NCBI RefSeq assembly: GCF_900107175.1
Contig: NZ_FNOZ01000009.1
Coordinates: 1 to 64,000, forward strand
From: Modestobacter sp. DSM 44400
Lineage (GTDB): Bacteria; Actinomycetota; Actinomycetes; Mycobacteriales; Geodermatophilaceae
Length of the DNA: 64,000 bases
Direction of reading: 5' to 3'
Notes under the pieces: model-generated
Databases searched by the model: none
The model's input: the letters and a program-made list of their open reading frames with translations, nothing else
What the model was told of the DNA's origin: nothing
Shown: positions 1-9,220 of the stretch, one piece after another
Position numbering within the stretch: the stretch's first letter is position 1
Layout: each line of letters opens with the position of its first letter
Position numbers and translations under genes: made by a program

Positions 1-2
1 TC

Positions 3-74
3 GACGGCGATCCGTTCCACCCAGAGTGGAACTACACGATCACACCGCGAACCATCGACGACGAATTACACTGA
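3..74 (+). CDS. C-terminal end of a transposase (ISAzo13-like), partial
   Basis: An open frame enters from the left edge and stops at TGA 72-74. The 23 visible residues include the stretch FHPEWNYTI, which resembles the C-terminus of ISAzo13-type (Rhodopirellula-type DDE) transposases. Only the tail is present, so the rest of the element lies to the left of the window. Its inverted repeat cannot be recognised with confidence in the following 130 bases. The family call rests on memory of a short motif and is tentative. Confidence 0.45.
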   Translation, partial: DGDPFHPEWNYTITPRTIDDELH

Positions 75-203
75 TGTAATTCCCTTCCAAGCTCTATGCC
101 TTGATCGCGTGGCTGTTGCGCCTGGTCGCCGGCGGCGCCACGTGACCCCACTCCGCAGCGGCTGCCCCGCTCCCCCGCCGTCCCGACCCGACCGAGGTGC
201 ACC

Positions 204-939
204 GTGCCGATCCACCGCCTCATCGACGACGTCCTGTACGAGGCCAGCGGTCGGGCCCACCGCACGAACGCCGTGGCCGCCCCCTCCGGTGGACCGGCCG
301 GCAGTGCCCTGCTCATCGCCTGGACCGGCCTCCTCCTGCTGGTCCTCATCGCCGGGGAACTGATCACCCTGCTCGACGTCCGCGGACTGATCGACTGGCA
401 CGTCGCCATCGGAGTGCTGCTGGTCCCCGTGGCCCTGCTCGAGACCGCCACTACCGGCTGGCGCATCCTCCGCTACTACACCGGCAGACCAGCCGTACCG
501 CACCGCGGGCCCGCCGCCCACCTCGCTGCGCGTCCTGGGTCCGCTCGTGGTCGCGAGCACGCTGGGACGGCTCGCCTCCGGCCTCGTGCCGATCGTCGTC
601 GGTGAGCAGCGCAGCCGCCAGACGCTGGTCAACGCCCTCGGTCAGCACGTCGATCTCATCACCGTCCACCAGGCCCTGTTCGTGGCCTTTGCCGTGCTCA
701 CCGGGCTGCGCCTCCTCGCCCGCATCGCCCCGGCCGTCACCCTCGTCAGCGGCCGGGCCGGGCGCAGCCTCGGGAACACCACCGTCGTTCCCGGCTCCGG
801 CCGCCGCACCGTCGCACTGGTGGCCACCATGGTGGCGGCCGTCGTGGCGGTCGTGCTCCTGCTCCCGCTGGCCGACGACTGGCAGGACGCCGGCGGCCGA
901 CCTGGCGCGCCACCTCCCGGTCCGTCGTCAGGGCCGTGA
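204..939 (+). pseudogene. Frameshifted four-helix membrane protein (cytochrome b561/DUF4405-like)
   Basis: A GTG start at 204 follows a GAGG ribosome site at 194-197. The first frame encodes two hydrophobic helices, then loses sense near base 490. The next frame (to TGA at 937-939) continues with two further helices. Joining them gives a plausible junction reading GRPA-YRTAGPPPTSLRVLGPL, so one extra base (or two missing) near 490 explains the break. Histidines in IDWHVAIG and ITVHQALF could be haem ligands, as in b561-type proteins, but this is inference. Either a sequencing indel or a genuinely inactivated gene. Confidence 0.6.
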
Positions 940-1003
940 TCCGAGCGGGGGCACACGAGGCACCGGAGTCGGTCGGGCGGAACTGCGGAGCCGCCCCGCC
1001 CGG

Positions 1004-1939
1004 TCACGGAGTCGACGCGGACACCCGACGGGGCGGCCGCGGGCGACCGGCGATCGCGAGCAGGCCGGCAGCGGTACCGGTCGGGGGACGGTCGAGATGC
1101 CAGATGGCGTGGAACGGTCGGCGCAGGTCGGCGCCGGCGATCGGGACCATGCTCAGTCGGTCGTCGGCGAGCTCGCCGACGACCGACAGCTCGCTGAGCA
1201 CAGCGGGTCCCTCACCGCTGATGGCCGCGCTCTTCAGGGCTGCGGTGGACCCGAGCTCGAGAGCGGGTAGCAACCGCAGTCCCGCCGCGGTCAGTGCCTC
1301 TTCGAGTGCCGCACGGGTGCCGGAGCCCGGTTCGCGGACCAGGAGTGCTTCCGCGGCCAGGGTGGTCACCGGAAGGGGACGACGCCGGCCGGCCCACGGA
1401 TGGTCGGGATGGACCACGACGACGAGCCGATCGCCGCCGATGGCACGCGAACGCAGACCCGGAGGAAGCTGCGGCGCCTCGGTGAACCCGAGGACCACCT
1501 GGCCGTCGCGGACGAGGTCGGCCACCGCGGCGCTGTTGCCCACCCGGAGGGACACCCGCTCCCCGGGCCTGACCTGATGCAGCGCGCCGAGCCAGCGCGG
1601 GAACAGGAAATCGGCGATCGTGAGAGAGGCGGCGACCTCCAGCACGTCCGCCGCACGGCTCTTCAGCGCCTCGACCGCGATGACCAGCTGCTCCGCCTGA
1701 TCGACGACGCGACGGGCCCAGCCCAGGAAGACCTCGCCGTCGGGCGTGAGCCGGGAGCCGGTCGGCGTCCTGGTGAGCAGTTGCAGATCCAGCTGCCGTT
1801 CCAGCCGGGCCAACCGCTGGCTGGCCGCCGGCTGACTGATGCGATGCAGTGCCGCGGCACGCCCCAGGCTGCCCGCCTCGGCGACCGACACCAGGAGGTC
1901 CAGCACGCTCAGGTCGGGTACTCCAGCAGGCAATGCCAT
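1004..1939 (-). CDS. LysR-family transcriptional regulator next to a YeiH-type exporter
   Basis: This 311-residue protein has the normal LysR length. The N-terminal winged helix is at about residues 10-68, with the recognition-helix region reading ISQPAASQRLARLE. A periplasmic-binding-protein-like effector domain follows, with VVVVHPDHPWAGR and VREPGSGTRAALEEAL typical of the CysB/CbbR branch. The gene is transcribed away from the YeiH-family gene at 2037, with about 100 bases between them. LysR/YeiH divergent pairs are common (E. coli yeiE-yeiH), so it probably controls that exporter and itself. The effector is unknown; sulfite or sulfate is a guess from the family. Confidence 0.88.
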   Translation of the reverse strand: MALPAGVPDLSVLDLLVSVAEAGSLGRAAALHRISQPAASQRLARLERQLDLQLLTRTPTGSRLTPDGEVFLGWARRVVDQAEQLVIAVEALKSRAADVLEVAASLTIADFLFPRWLGALHQVRPGERVSLRVGNSAAVADLVRDGQVVLGFTEAPQLPPGLRSRAIGGDRLVVVVHPDHPWAGRRRPLPVTTLAAEALLVREPGSGTRAALEEALTAAGLRLLPALELGSTAALKSAAISGEGPAVLSELSVVGELADDRLSMVPIAGADLRRPFHAIWHLDRPPTGTAAGLLAIAGRPRPPRRVSASTP

Positions 1940-2036
1940 AAGGGCAGCTTATGAGCACCTGTCGCAGTGGTGTCTACCGGCCCGGCGTACGCCCCGGCAG
2001 GCTCGGAGTCGACAACCGCCGGACGGAGGGACCGCC

Positions 2037-3149
2037 GTGCCATCGACCTCGAGACCCCGACAGCGTCCGGCCGGAGCCGGGCCCGCGGACCGCGACGTCG
2101 GCCCCCGGCTCCGGGCCGCGATCGACGGGGCCGCCCCCGGGTTGCTCGTGGCCGTCGTCGTCGCGGTGGCGGCCACCGGGCTGGGTCGAGTGCTGCCGAT
2201 CGTCGGTGGCCCGGTGTTCGCGATCGTGCTCGGGGTGCTGATCAGCGTTGCGCTGGGCGCACGCGGCGGTACCCGGGCCCGGCGGCTGGACCGCGGCGCC
2301 GCGCTGGCCGGCGGTCCGGTGCTGCAGGCCTCGGTGGTCGTGCTGGGCTTCGGACTGTCCCTGACCCAGGTCGTCCAGACCGGCACGTACTCGCTGCCGG
2401 TCATGCTCGGGACCCTGGCCGTTGCCCTGGTCGGCGCCGCCGTGATCGGTCGCTTGCTCGGCCTCGGTGCCGACACCAGAACGCTGATCGGGACGGGCAC
2501 GGGCATCTGCGGCGCTTCCGCCATCGCCGCCGTCACAGCCGTCATAGGAGCGGCCGAGGCCGACGTCGCCTACGCGATCGCCACCATCTTCACGTTCAAC
2601 ATCACCGCCGTGCTGCTCTACCCAGCCCTCGGTCACCTGCTCGGGTTGTCCCAGCATGCGTTCGGGCTGTGGGCAGGGACCGCGATCAACGACACGTCCT
2701 CCGTCGTCGCCGCCACCACGACGTACGGGGCCGCCGCGACCTCCTACGGCGTGGTGGTCAAGCTGACCCGTAGCCTCATGATCATCCCGATCTGCGTGAC
2801 GCTCGGCGCGCTGGCCGGCCGGCGCACGGCGGCTGCTGCGGCCGCCCCGCACCCGCAGCCGGGCGGCGCACGAGGGCTGCCATGGCGACGGATGTTCCCG
2901 CTGTTCCTGATCGGCTTCCTCGCCGCAAGCGCCCTGGACACCGTGGGCGCAGTCCCCACCGGCTGGCACGGCGGCCTGAACGCCACCAGTGGCTTCCTCA
3001 TCACGGTCGCGCTCGCCGGGATCGGACTCATCACCCGTCCTGCGGCGCTGCGCGCCGCCGGACCTCGCCCGCTCATCCTGGGTGCCGTGCTCTGGATCGC
3101 GGTCGGAGCCTCGAGTCTGCTGCTGCAACTCGCTACCGGCACCCTGTGA
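2037..3149 (+). CDS. YeiH/UPF0324 family membrane protein, putative sulfate/sulfite exporter
   Basis: A multi-spanning protein of 370 residues with about ten hydrophobic helices. Family hallmarks visible are GTGICGASAIAAVTAVIGA, ATIFTFNITAVLLYPALGH and WAGTAINDTSSVVAA, which place it in the UPF0324 (YeiH) family of putative anion exporters. The same frame is open from about 1839, but that would overlap the divergent LysR gene. GTG at 2037, seven bases after GGAGG (2025-2029), is a better start and begins just before the first helix. Substrate is inferred from family annotation only. It is expected in the cytoplasmic membrane under control of the LysR protein. Confidence 0.87.
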   Translation: MPSTSRPRQRPAGAGPADRDVGPRLRAAIDGAAPGLLVAVVVAVAATGLGRVLPIVGGPVFAIVLGVLISVALGARGGTRARRLDRGAALAGGPVLQASVVVLGFGLSLTQVVQTGTYSLPVMLGTLAVALVGAAVIGRLLGLGADTRTLIGTGTGICGASAIAAVTAVIGAAEADVAYAIATIFTFNITAVLLYPALGHLLGLSQHAFGLWAGTAINDTSSVVAATTTYGAAATSYGVVVKLTRSLMIIPICVTLGALAGRRTAAAAAAPHPQPGGARGLPWRRMFPLFLIGFLAASALDTVGAVPTGWHGGLNATSGFLITVALAGIGLITRPAALRAAGPRPLILGAVLWIAVGASSLLLQLATGTL

Positions 3150-3216
3150 ACCTCGCCGAGGTCGGGGCCGGAGGTGCACGCGCCCGATCGGCTCCTCCCG
3201 TCGGTAGCGTCTCGCC

Positions 3217-4482
3217 GTGACCGCGGGGAGGAACTGGGCCGGCAACCACACCTATCGAGCGCAGCGGCTGCACCGGCCGACGAGCCTCGAGCACCTGCAG
3301 GAGATCGTCGCCACCGCGCCGCGCATCCGCGTCCTGGGTTCGCGCCACTCCTTCACCGGCATCGCCGACTCCGCGGAGATGGTCTCGCTCGAGGCCGTGC
3401 AGACGCCAGCGACCCCACTCGCCGGGATGGACGTCGACCTCGCGGCCCGCACCGTCTCCGTGGGCGGAGGGGTCACGTACGGCGAGCTGGCCGAGGTCCT
3501 GCGCGCCGCCGGTGCCGCTCTGCACAACCTGGCCTCGCTGCCCCACATCTCTGTCGCGGGCGCCGTGGCGACGGCCACCCACGGCTCCGGCGTGACCAAC
3601 GGCAACCTGGCGACGGCCGTCGCGGCGATGGAGATGGTGACCTCCAGCGGCGACATCGTCCGGGCGTCGAGAGGCGATGCCGACTTCGACGGGATGGTCG
3701 TCGGCCTGGGCGCCCTGGGGGCGGTCACCCGGCTCACGCTCGACATCGAGCCCGCGTTCGGCGTCGAGCAGCGCGTGTTCGAGGGCCTGGCCTGGAAGTC
3801 CCTGTACGAGCACTTCGACGAGATCACCGCGTGCGGCTACAGCGTCAGCCTCTTCACCACCTGGGGCGAGGACGTGGGGTCGGTCTGGGTGAAGACCCGC
3901 ACCGACCAGGGTGGCGTCGCCGACGGCGACCTCTTCGACGCCGTCCCTGCCGTCGTCGACCGGCACCCGGTCGTCGGCCTGGACCCAACCTCGTGCACCC
4001 CACAGCTGGGCAGGCCCGGGCTGTGGTCGGACCGCCTGCCGCACTTCCGGATGGGCTTCACCCCGAGCGCCGGCGACGAGCTGCAGTCGGAGTACCTGCT
4101 CCCGCATACCTCCGCCGTCGCCGCCCTGCAGGCCGTGCGCTCCCTCTCACCCCGCATCCGGCCGCTCCTCCTGACGTGCGAGATCCGCACGGTCGCCGCG
4201 GACCGGCTGTGGATGAGCACCGCCTATGAGCAGGCCAGCGTTGCCCTGCACTTCACCTGGAAGCCCACTCCGACCGCAGTGGCCGACGTGCTCGTCGAGC
4301 TCGAGCGGGCCCTTTCGCCCTTCGGGGCGCGCCCGCACTGGGGCAAGATGTTCCTGGCTGACGCCGCCGCGATCGCCCCGCTCTACGCGCGACACGCCGA
4401 CTTCCTCCGCCTGACCGAGCGGCTCGATGAACGCGGCGCGTTCCGCAACGCCTGGCTGGAAGACCATCTCCTGACCAGCTGA
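3217..4482 (+). CDS. Alditol oxidase (xylitol oxidase, VAO/FAD-linked)
   Basis: The 421-residue protein resembles Streptomyces coelicolor alditol oxidase along its whole length. That enzyme oxidises the terminal alcohol of sugar alcohols such as xylitol and sorbitol to aldoses with oxygen, giving H2O2. The N-terminus starts NWAGN as in AldO. The FAD domain has LGSRHSFTGI, where His44 is the likely covalent flavin attachment site, and SLPHISVAGAVATATHGSG. The C-terminal substrate domain has ELQSEYLLP, TCEIRTVAADRLWMS and RPHWGKMF. GTG at 3217 was chosen because the homology begins there. The next complete gene downstream is an aldehyde dehydrogenase. A soluble cytoplasmic location is expected, since no signal peptide is visible. 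Confidence 0.88.
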   Translation: MTAGRNWAGNHTYRAQRLHRPTSLEHLQEIVATAPRIRVLGSRHSFTGIADSAEMVSLEAVQTPATPLAGMDVDLAARTVSVGGGVTYGELAEVLRAAGAALHNLASLPHISVAGAVATATHGSGVTNGNLATAVAAMEMVTSSGDIVRASRGDADFDGMVVGLGALGAVTRLTLDIEPAFGVEQRVFEGLAWKSLYEHFDEITACGYSVSLFTTWGEDVGSVWVKTRTDQGGVADGDLFDAVPAVVDRHPVVGLDPTSCTPQLGRPGLWSDRLPHFRMGFTPSAGDELQSEYLLPHTSAVAALQAVRSLSPRIRPLLLTCEIRTVAADRLWMSTAYEQASVALHFTWKPTPTAVADVLVELERALSPFGARPHWGKMFLADAAAIAPLYARHADFLRLTERLDERGAFRNAWLEDHLLTS

Positions 4483-4490
4483 CGGGGGAG

Positions 4491-4847
4491 GTGGCCACGG
4501 GTCGACCGACCTGGGACGTCACCCGCGTGACGCCCGGCCCCGACCTTGGTGCGCTGCAGACCGGCGCCGCGGACGTCCCGCCCGGCGGCTTCGACCCAGC
4601 CGGAATGCTGGACCAGTTCCAGGCCGAGCACGGGACCCTCATGCTGAGCGTGCCCACCATGCTGATCCGGGTGCTGGACGGGCAGTCGGTCCGCCCGCGG
4701 GACGTGTCGAGCTCGCGGCTGACCATGCTGGGCGGCGCTCCGGTAGCGCCCGAACTCGGGCGCCGCGCGCAGGAGCAGCTCGGCGTGGACGTCAGCATCG
4801 GCTTCGGTCAGACGGAAGTCTGCACGCCTCGGCCCCCACCCGGGTAG
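4491..4847 (+). pseudogene. Remnant of an acyl-CoA synthetase (AMP-binding enzyme)
   Basis: About 118 residues read like the middle of a fatty-acyl-CoA ligase: FDPAGMLDQFQAEHGTLML, SVPTMLIRVLD, LTMLGGAPVAPELGRRAQE, then GFGQTE, the adenylate-forming A5-type motif. Both the N-terminal AMP-binding part and the C-terminal domain are missing, and the frame degenerates straight after the motif. The following 210 bases up to the aldehyde dehydrogenase contain no convincing gene. This is an internal fragment left by deletion. It is not expected to make a functional enzyme. Confidence 0.7.
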
Positions 4848-5057
4848 CGGCGTGGTGGACGCGACAGCTGCAGCAGGCGGACGAGCGGTCGCCGCCGAGG
4901 CGATCATCGGCTCCGCCGATCGCGCGACCGGCGCCCTGCCCGTCCCGGACCGGCGTCCTGTGCAGCAGCGCACAACCGTTGCGCGGAGATGGGCGTGGAC
5001 CACGTCGCCGCGGCAGACGACCATCCAAGGTCAGAACCCCAACGGAGAGGGACTTCC

Positions 5058-6614
5058 ATGTCGGTCGACGCACCCACCAGCCCGGACGAGGTTCTCGAGG
5101 AAAGAGCCACCCGCGAGTGGCGCATGCACATCGGCGGCGAGCAGGTCGAGGCAATCGACGGCCGGTGGACCGACGTGCTGGCGCCCGCGCGCAAGGACAC
5201 GGTGATCGGACGGGTGCCGCGGGCCGACGCCGCCGACGTCGATCGCGCCGTCCGGGCCGCTCGGGCGGCTCTTCCGGAATGGCGCGCACTGCCGGCCACC
5301 GCCCGGCAGAAGGCGTTGCTGGCCATCGCCGAGGACCTGTACGCGCACGCCGAGGAGCTGGCTCTGCTCACGGCCAACGACACCGGCAACGCGCTGCGCA
5401 CCCAGGCCCGGCCGGAGAGCCAGACGCTCGCCAACCTGTTCCGCTACTTCGCCGGGGTGGCCACGGAGCTCAAGGGCGTGGTCCTGCCGGCCGGCGAGGA
5501 CCAGCTGCAGTACAGCATCCGTGAGCCGGTCGGCGTGGTGGGCGCGATCCTGCCGTGGAACTCGCCGCTCATGATCGCCGGCATGAAGATCCCGGCGGCG
5601 CTGGCGGCGGGCAACACCATCGTGGTCAAGGCCGCTGAGGACGCCCCGCTGACCATCCTGCGGCTCGCCGAGCTATGCGCCCCCCATCTGCCCCCGGGGG
5701 TGCTCAACGTGCTCACCGGCTTCGGCGAGGACTGTGGCGCGGCCCTGGTTGCCCATCCGCAGGTGGACAAGGTCTCCTTCACCGGTTCGACCGAGGTCGG
5801 CCGGATCGTCGGTGCGGTCGCCGGGGAGCGGCTGGTTCCCCTCTCGTTGGAGCTCGGCGGCAAGAGCCCCAGCATCGTGTGGCCGGACTCCTGCGACGAC
5901 GCGACGGTCGAGGGCGTGCTCACCGCTATGCGCTTCACCCGCCAGGGCCAGAGCTGTACCGCCGGTTCGCGGTTGTTCCTGCACGAGGACATCTACGACG
6001 ACTTCCTGGACCGGGTGGTCACCCGGCTCAAGCAGCTGGTGGTCGGCGACCCGCTGGACGAGGCGACCGACATGGGCGCGCTGATCAGCCAGGAGCAGTT
6101 CGACCGGGTCACCTCCTACGTCGCCGAGGGCAAGGAGCGCGACGGCGTCACCGTGGCCCTCGACGGCGCGGGTCAGGTGCCCGCCGAGCTGGAGGGCCTC
6201 TACCTGGGGCCGACGGTGTTCTCCCGGGCCGACAACGGCTGGCGGCTGGCCCAGGAGGAGATCTTCGGCCCGGTGCTGGTCGTCATCCCCTGGCGGGACG
6301 AGGAGGAGGTGCTGGCGATGGCCAACGACAGCTCCTACGGTCTCGCCGCCTTCGTGTGGTGCCACGACCTGGACCGGGCGCTCACCGCCGCCCACCGGAT
6401 CGAGTCCGGCTGGGTGCAGGTCAACCAGGGCGGCGGGCAGGTGGTCGGCCAGTCCTACGGCGGGGTCAAGGGGTCGGGCATCGGTCGGGAGTTCTCCCTC
6501 GAGGGGATGCTCGAGTCCTTCACCCACATCAAGCAGATCAACGTCAAGCTCAGCCCCCGCCCGGCCGAGCCGCGGGAGGCCACCAGCGGCAAGACCGGGG
6601 TCGCCGCCCCCTGA
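5058..6614 (+). CDS. Aldehyde dehydrogenase (NAD(P)-dependent)
   Basis: The 518-residue protein belongs to the aldehyde dehydrogenase superfamily. It has the cofactor-binding NSPLMIAGMKIPAALAAGNT segment, FTGSTEVGRIVG, the general-base Glu265 in SLELGGKSP, the nucleophile Cys300 in GQSCTAGSR, and EEIFGPVLVVIPW near the C-terminus. ATG 5058 is used because it lies six bases after a GGAGAGGGA ribosome site; the frame is open further upstream but without homology. Substrate cannot be read from sequence. The alditol oxidase upstream would produce aldehydes or aldoses, so acid formation from that product is a reasonable guess. The convergent LysR gene lies just downstream. Confidence 0.9.
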   Translation: MSVDAPTSPDEVLEERATREWRMHIGGEQVEAIDGRWTDVLAPARKDTVIGRVPRADAADVDRAVRAARAALPEWRALPATARQKALLAIAEDLYAHAEELALLTANDTGNALRTQARPESQTLANLFRYFAGVATELKGVVLPAGEDQLQYSIREPVGVVGAILPWNSPLMIAGMKIPAALAAGNTIVVKAAEDAPLTILRLAELCAPHLPPGVLNVLTGFGEDCGAALVAHPQVDKVSFTGSTEVGRIVGAVAGERLVPLSLELGGKSPSIVWPDSCDDATVEGVLTAMRFTRQGQSCTAGSRLFLHEDIYDDFLDRVVTRLKQLVVGDPLDEATDMGALISQEQFDRVTSYVAEGKERDGVTVALDGAGQVPAELEGLYLGPTVFSRADNGWRLAQEEIFGPVLVVIPWRDEEEVLAMANDSSYGLAAFVWCHDLDRALTAAHRIESGWVQVNQGGGQVVGQSYGGVKGSGIGREFSLEGMLESFTHIKQINVKLSPRPAEPREATSGKTGVAAP

Positions 6615-6637
6615 CGGGACCCGACCGTGGTCACCCT

Positions 6638-6679
6638 GGGTCGTGCCCGCCGGCGGGTGGTCAGCTCGCGGCACGACCC
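6638..6679. terminator. Hairpin between convergent genes
   Basis: Perfect 10-base inverted repeat GGGTCGTGCC (6638-6647) / GGCACGACCC (6670-6679). The spacer contains a second perfect palindrome CCCGCCGGCGGG (6646-6657). It lies between the convergent aldehyde dehydrogenase and LysR genes and overlaps the LysR 3' end. No T-run follows, as is usual in GC-rich actinobacteria. Bidirectional terminator by position. Confidence 0.5.
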
Positions 6680-7566
6680 CGCAGTTCCGACCGTCGCCGG
6701 GCCACCTCCCGGCCCAGCTCCGCCATGACGAGCTGGGCCGCGGGGCGGCGCATCACTCGCGCGGCCATCGAGGCGACGTAGTCCAGTGAGATGGACACCT
6801 CGTCGGCGAACAGGCGGTTCAGACCCGGCTCGCGGTCGCCGAGGAAGGCCGGGAGCAATCCGATCCCGCTTCCTGCCTTCGTCGCCTCCACGTGCGCGAA
6901 CACGTTGGTCGAGGCGAAGCCGATGGTGCAGCCGGAGAAGTGCCGCTCGATGATGTGCAGATCGGTGATCCGCATCAGCGGCTCGATGTAGAAGACCAGG
7001 GTGTGATCGCGCAGTTCCCCCGGCGAGTGGGGGGTGCCCCGGCGCTGCAGGTACTCCGGCGAGGCGTACATCCCCATCGTGTACTCGGCCAGCGGGACCG
7101 CGTTGTTCTGACCGGCTCCGGGCTGGCCGACGACGATCTCGATGTCGGCCCCGACGGTCTGCAGCAGCGGCCGGGTCGCGATCACCAGCTCGACGCGCAG
7201 CCCCGGATGCTGGTGCTGCAGCCGGGCGAGCACCGGGGCGACAAAATGCACGCCGAAGGCCTCCGACGAGCTCACCTGCAGCAACCCGGTCAGCCGCGAG
7301 GACCCCGTCGGGTTCTGCGCGTGGCCGCGCACGTCGGCAAGAGCCTCCTCGATGCGTTCGGCTGCCTCCGCGACCTCTCGGCCGAGGTCGGTCAACCGGC
7401 AGCCCTGGGCGGAGCGGATGACCACCGTCGCGCCCAGGTCCTTCTCCAGTGCGGTCAGCCGCCGGGAGACCGTGGAGTGGTCCACACCGAGAGCGGCCGC
7501 GGCCCCCAGCAGGGTGCCGCACCGGGCGACCTCGAGCAGGATCACCGTGTCGTCCGCGCGCACCAT
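6661..7566 (-). CDS. LysR-family transcriptional regulator
   Basis: 301 residues from an ATG at 7566, six bases after a GAGAGG ribosome site; the upstream extension of the frame lacks homology. The N-terminal winged helix includes GTLLGAAAALGVDHSTVSRRL, with HSTVSRRL typical of the LysR subgroup that has Thr-Val-Ser rather than Pro-Ala-Val in the recognition helix. The effector domain follows (LLQVSSSEAFGVHFVAPVL and GSGIGLLPAFLGDREPGL). It is divergent from the 3-hydroxyisobutyrate-type dehydrogenase at 7798, with a 230-base shared promoter region. It is therefore the likely regulator of that gene and perhaps of the aldehyde dehydrogenase. Confidence 0.88.
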   Translation of the reverse strand: MVRADDTVILLEVARCGTLLGAAAALGVDHSTVSRRLTALEKDLGATVVIRSAQGCRLTDLGREVAEAAERIEEALADVRGHAQNPTGSSRLTGLLQVSSSEAFGVHFVAPVLARLQHQHPGLRVELVIATRPLLQTVGADIEIVVGQPGAGQNNAVPLAEYTMGMYASPEYLQRRGTPHSPGELRDHTLVFYIEPLMRITDLHIIERHFSGCTIGFASTNVFAHVEATKAGSGIGLLPAFLGDREPGLNRLFADEVSISLDYVASMAARVMRRPAAQLVMAELGREVARRRSELRGRAAS

Positions 7567-7797
7567 CTCGTGCCTCTCTGAGCTGCGTCCGTTCGACCCC
7601 CGCACGGGGCCCGCGCCCGGGCAATGCCAGACCGGGCTGTGCAATTCTGCAGCATCCCCGTGCCCAAGTGAGCCTGGTCACGGGACGGTCCGCACCTCAC
7701 CATGGCTCTCGCCCCTCGGACGGCCGCCCCTCTTCGGGGGTGCCCGTGGGGGCGAGTCGCCAGCGAGGCGAGTCCCCGACGAAGCGGAGGAGTCCAG

Positions 7798-8703
7798 ATG
7801 AGCGTGGCGTGGATCGGACTGGGCAACATGGGCGGCCCGATGGCAGCCAACCTGGTGGACGCCGGGACGACGGTGCGCGGCTTCGACGTCAGCGAGGCAG
7901 CCGCCGCATCGGCAGCCGAGCGGGGGGTCGAGGTCGTCGGCGGCGTGGCCGATGCGGTCAGGGACGCCGACGTCGTCTTCACGATGCTGCCGAAGGGCGA
8001 GCACGTCCGGGAGGTCCTCACCGGGCCAGACGGCGTGCTGGCGAACATCAAGCCGGGTGCCCTGATCGTCGACGAGTCGACGATCGACATCGAGGTGGCC
8101 CGCGAGCTTCACGAGACGGTCCGCGAGGCCGGCGCCCGCTTTCTCGACGCGCCCGTGTCCGGCGGGGTGTCCGGCGCGGCCGCCGGCACGCTGACGATCA
8201 TGGTCGGCGGCGCGGCCGAGGACCTCGACGAGGCGCGGCCGCTGCTGGAGGTACTGGGCGGCAAGGTGGTGCACGCAGGCGACGCCGGCAACGGCCAGGC
8301 CGCGAAGATCGTCAACAACATGATGTGCGGCGTCATCCTGGGCGTGACCTGCGAGGGCGCCGTCCTGTCCGAGCGACTCGGCCTGGACCCCACGGTCTTC
8401 CACTCGATCGCGGCCACGTCCTCCGGGGACTCCTGGGTGCTGCGGACCTGGTACCCGTCGCCGGGCGTCGTCGAGAGTGCTGCGGTCAACCGCGACTTCG
8501 AGGGCGGGTTCTCCGTGGCGCTGCTGCACAAGGACCTCGGGCTTGCCGTCAACGCCGGGGAGTCGACCGGCACGCCCCTGCCGTTCGCCACCCAGGCGCG
8601 CGACGCCATGGCGTCGCTGCTGGACGCCGGACTGGCCAACAAGGACTGCACCGTCCTGGTGAAGCAGGTCGGCGGCACGCTGGAGACGCCGTCGAGCCAC
8701 TGA
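7798..8703 (+). CDS. NAD(P)-dependent beta-hydroxyacid dehydrogenase (3-hydroxyisobutyrate dehydrogenase family)
   Basis: 301 residues starting at ATG 7798, just after GGAGGAG. An N-terminal Rossmann domain has GLGNMGGPMAANL; next comes FDVSEAAAASA and the substrate motif FLDAPVSGGVSGAAAGTLT. The catalytic lysine lies in GQAAKIVNNMM near residue 170. The C-terminal helical domain has FEGGFSVALLHKDLGLA. These are the four conserved blocks of the 3-hydroxyisobutyrate / tartronate semialdehyde reductase family. The exact substrate is uncertain. Neighbouring aldehyde dehydrogenase and enoyl-CoA hydratase genes would suit branched-chain or hydroxyacid breakdown, but each gene has its own spacing, so this is not a clear operon. 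Confidence 0.85.
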   Translation: MSVAWIGLGNMGGPMAANLVDAGTTVRGFDVSEAAAASAAERGVEVVGGVADAVRDADVVFTMLPKGEHVREVLTGPDGVLANIKPGALIVDESTIDIEVARELHETVREAGARFLDAPVSGGVSGAAAGTLTIMVGGAAEDLDEARPLLEVLGGKVVHAGDAGNGQAAKIVNNMMCGVILGVTCEGAVLSERLGLDPTVFHSIAATSSGDSWVLRTWYPSPGVVESAAVNRDFEGGFSVALLHKDLGLAVNAGESTGTPLPFATQARDAMASLLDAGLANKDCTVLVKQVGGTLETPSSH

Positions 8704-8733
8704 CGTCCGGCACGGACGCCGGGCCTGGCCCGG

Positions 8734-8987
8734 TGTCCAGCCTCTCCGTCCCCCATCACCCAGGCCGACGAGGCCAGCAACAACACACTGCTCCGCAAGG
8801 TCGTCATCGCTTCGATGGCCGGCACCGTGGTCGAGTAGTACGACTTCTTCCCCCACGGCACCGCTGCATCTCGATCATGAGGCTGGTGAGCGTGGTCGGG
8901 GCGTTGATCTACCGGGAGACCAAGGGCAAGGCGCTGACCGACCTGGACACCGTGGAGCGCGAGCGGGTGCTCGCCGAGCGGGTCTGA
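8734..8987 (+). pseudogene. Deleted MFS transporter remnant with an amber codon
   Basis: Two ends of a shikimate/MHS-type MFS transporter are fused by a large deletion. The N-terminal part reads ASNNTLLRKVVIASMAGTVVE, then TAG (8836-8838), then YDFFPHGTAA; the family normally reads E-W-Y-D-F-F here, so TGG has become TAG. After a frame change the C-terminal tail appears as ALIYRETKGKALTDLD, ending at 8987. All the transmembrane segments in between are missing, so the locus is dead. It may once have imported the substrate of the neighbouring catabolic genes. Confidence 0.75.
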
Positions 8988-9018
8988 GCGCCTCCCTCCT
9001 CCGCTCTCCCCCGGGGCG

Positions 9019-9045
9019 CCGGCAGCCGGCTCGTCCGGCTGCCGG
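9019..9045. terminator. Strong hairpin downstream of the MFS remnant
   Basis: Perfect 11-base inverted repeat CCGGCAGCCGG (9019-9029) / CCGGCTGCCGG (9035-9045) with a five-base loop CTCGT. It lies between the decayed transporter and the enoyl-CoA hydratase gene. A rho-independent-like terminator without a T-run. Confidence 0.55.
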
Positions 9046-9220
9046 TGCTCCGGCTCATTCGGCCACCACGCACAGGAGCACGACGCACCGGAGCACGACG
9101 ATGCGCGCAATGCGCGTGTCCGACACCGACACCGCCACCGTGCTGCGGGTACCAGGTGGCCGAGGACGCCGGTTCGACCGCGGCGCGAGGCCGCGACCCG
9201 AGGTGAGGACAAGACCCGAC

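Noticed and set aside
4852-5205. 117-codon plus-strand frame before the aldehyde dehydrogenase
   Set aside because: Low-complexity composition, overlaps the start of the aldehyde dehydrogenase in another frame, and has no recognisable motif.
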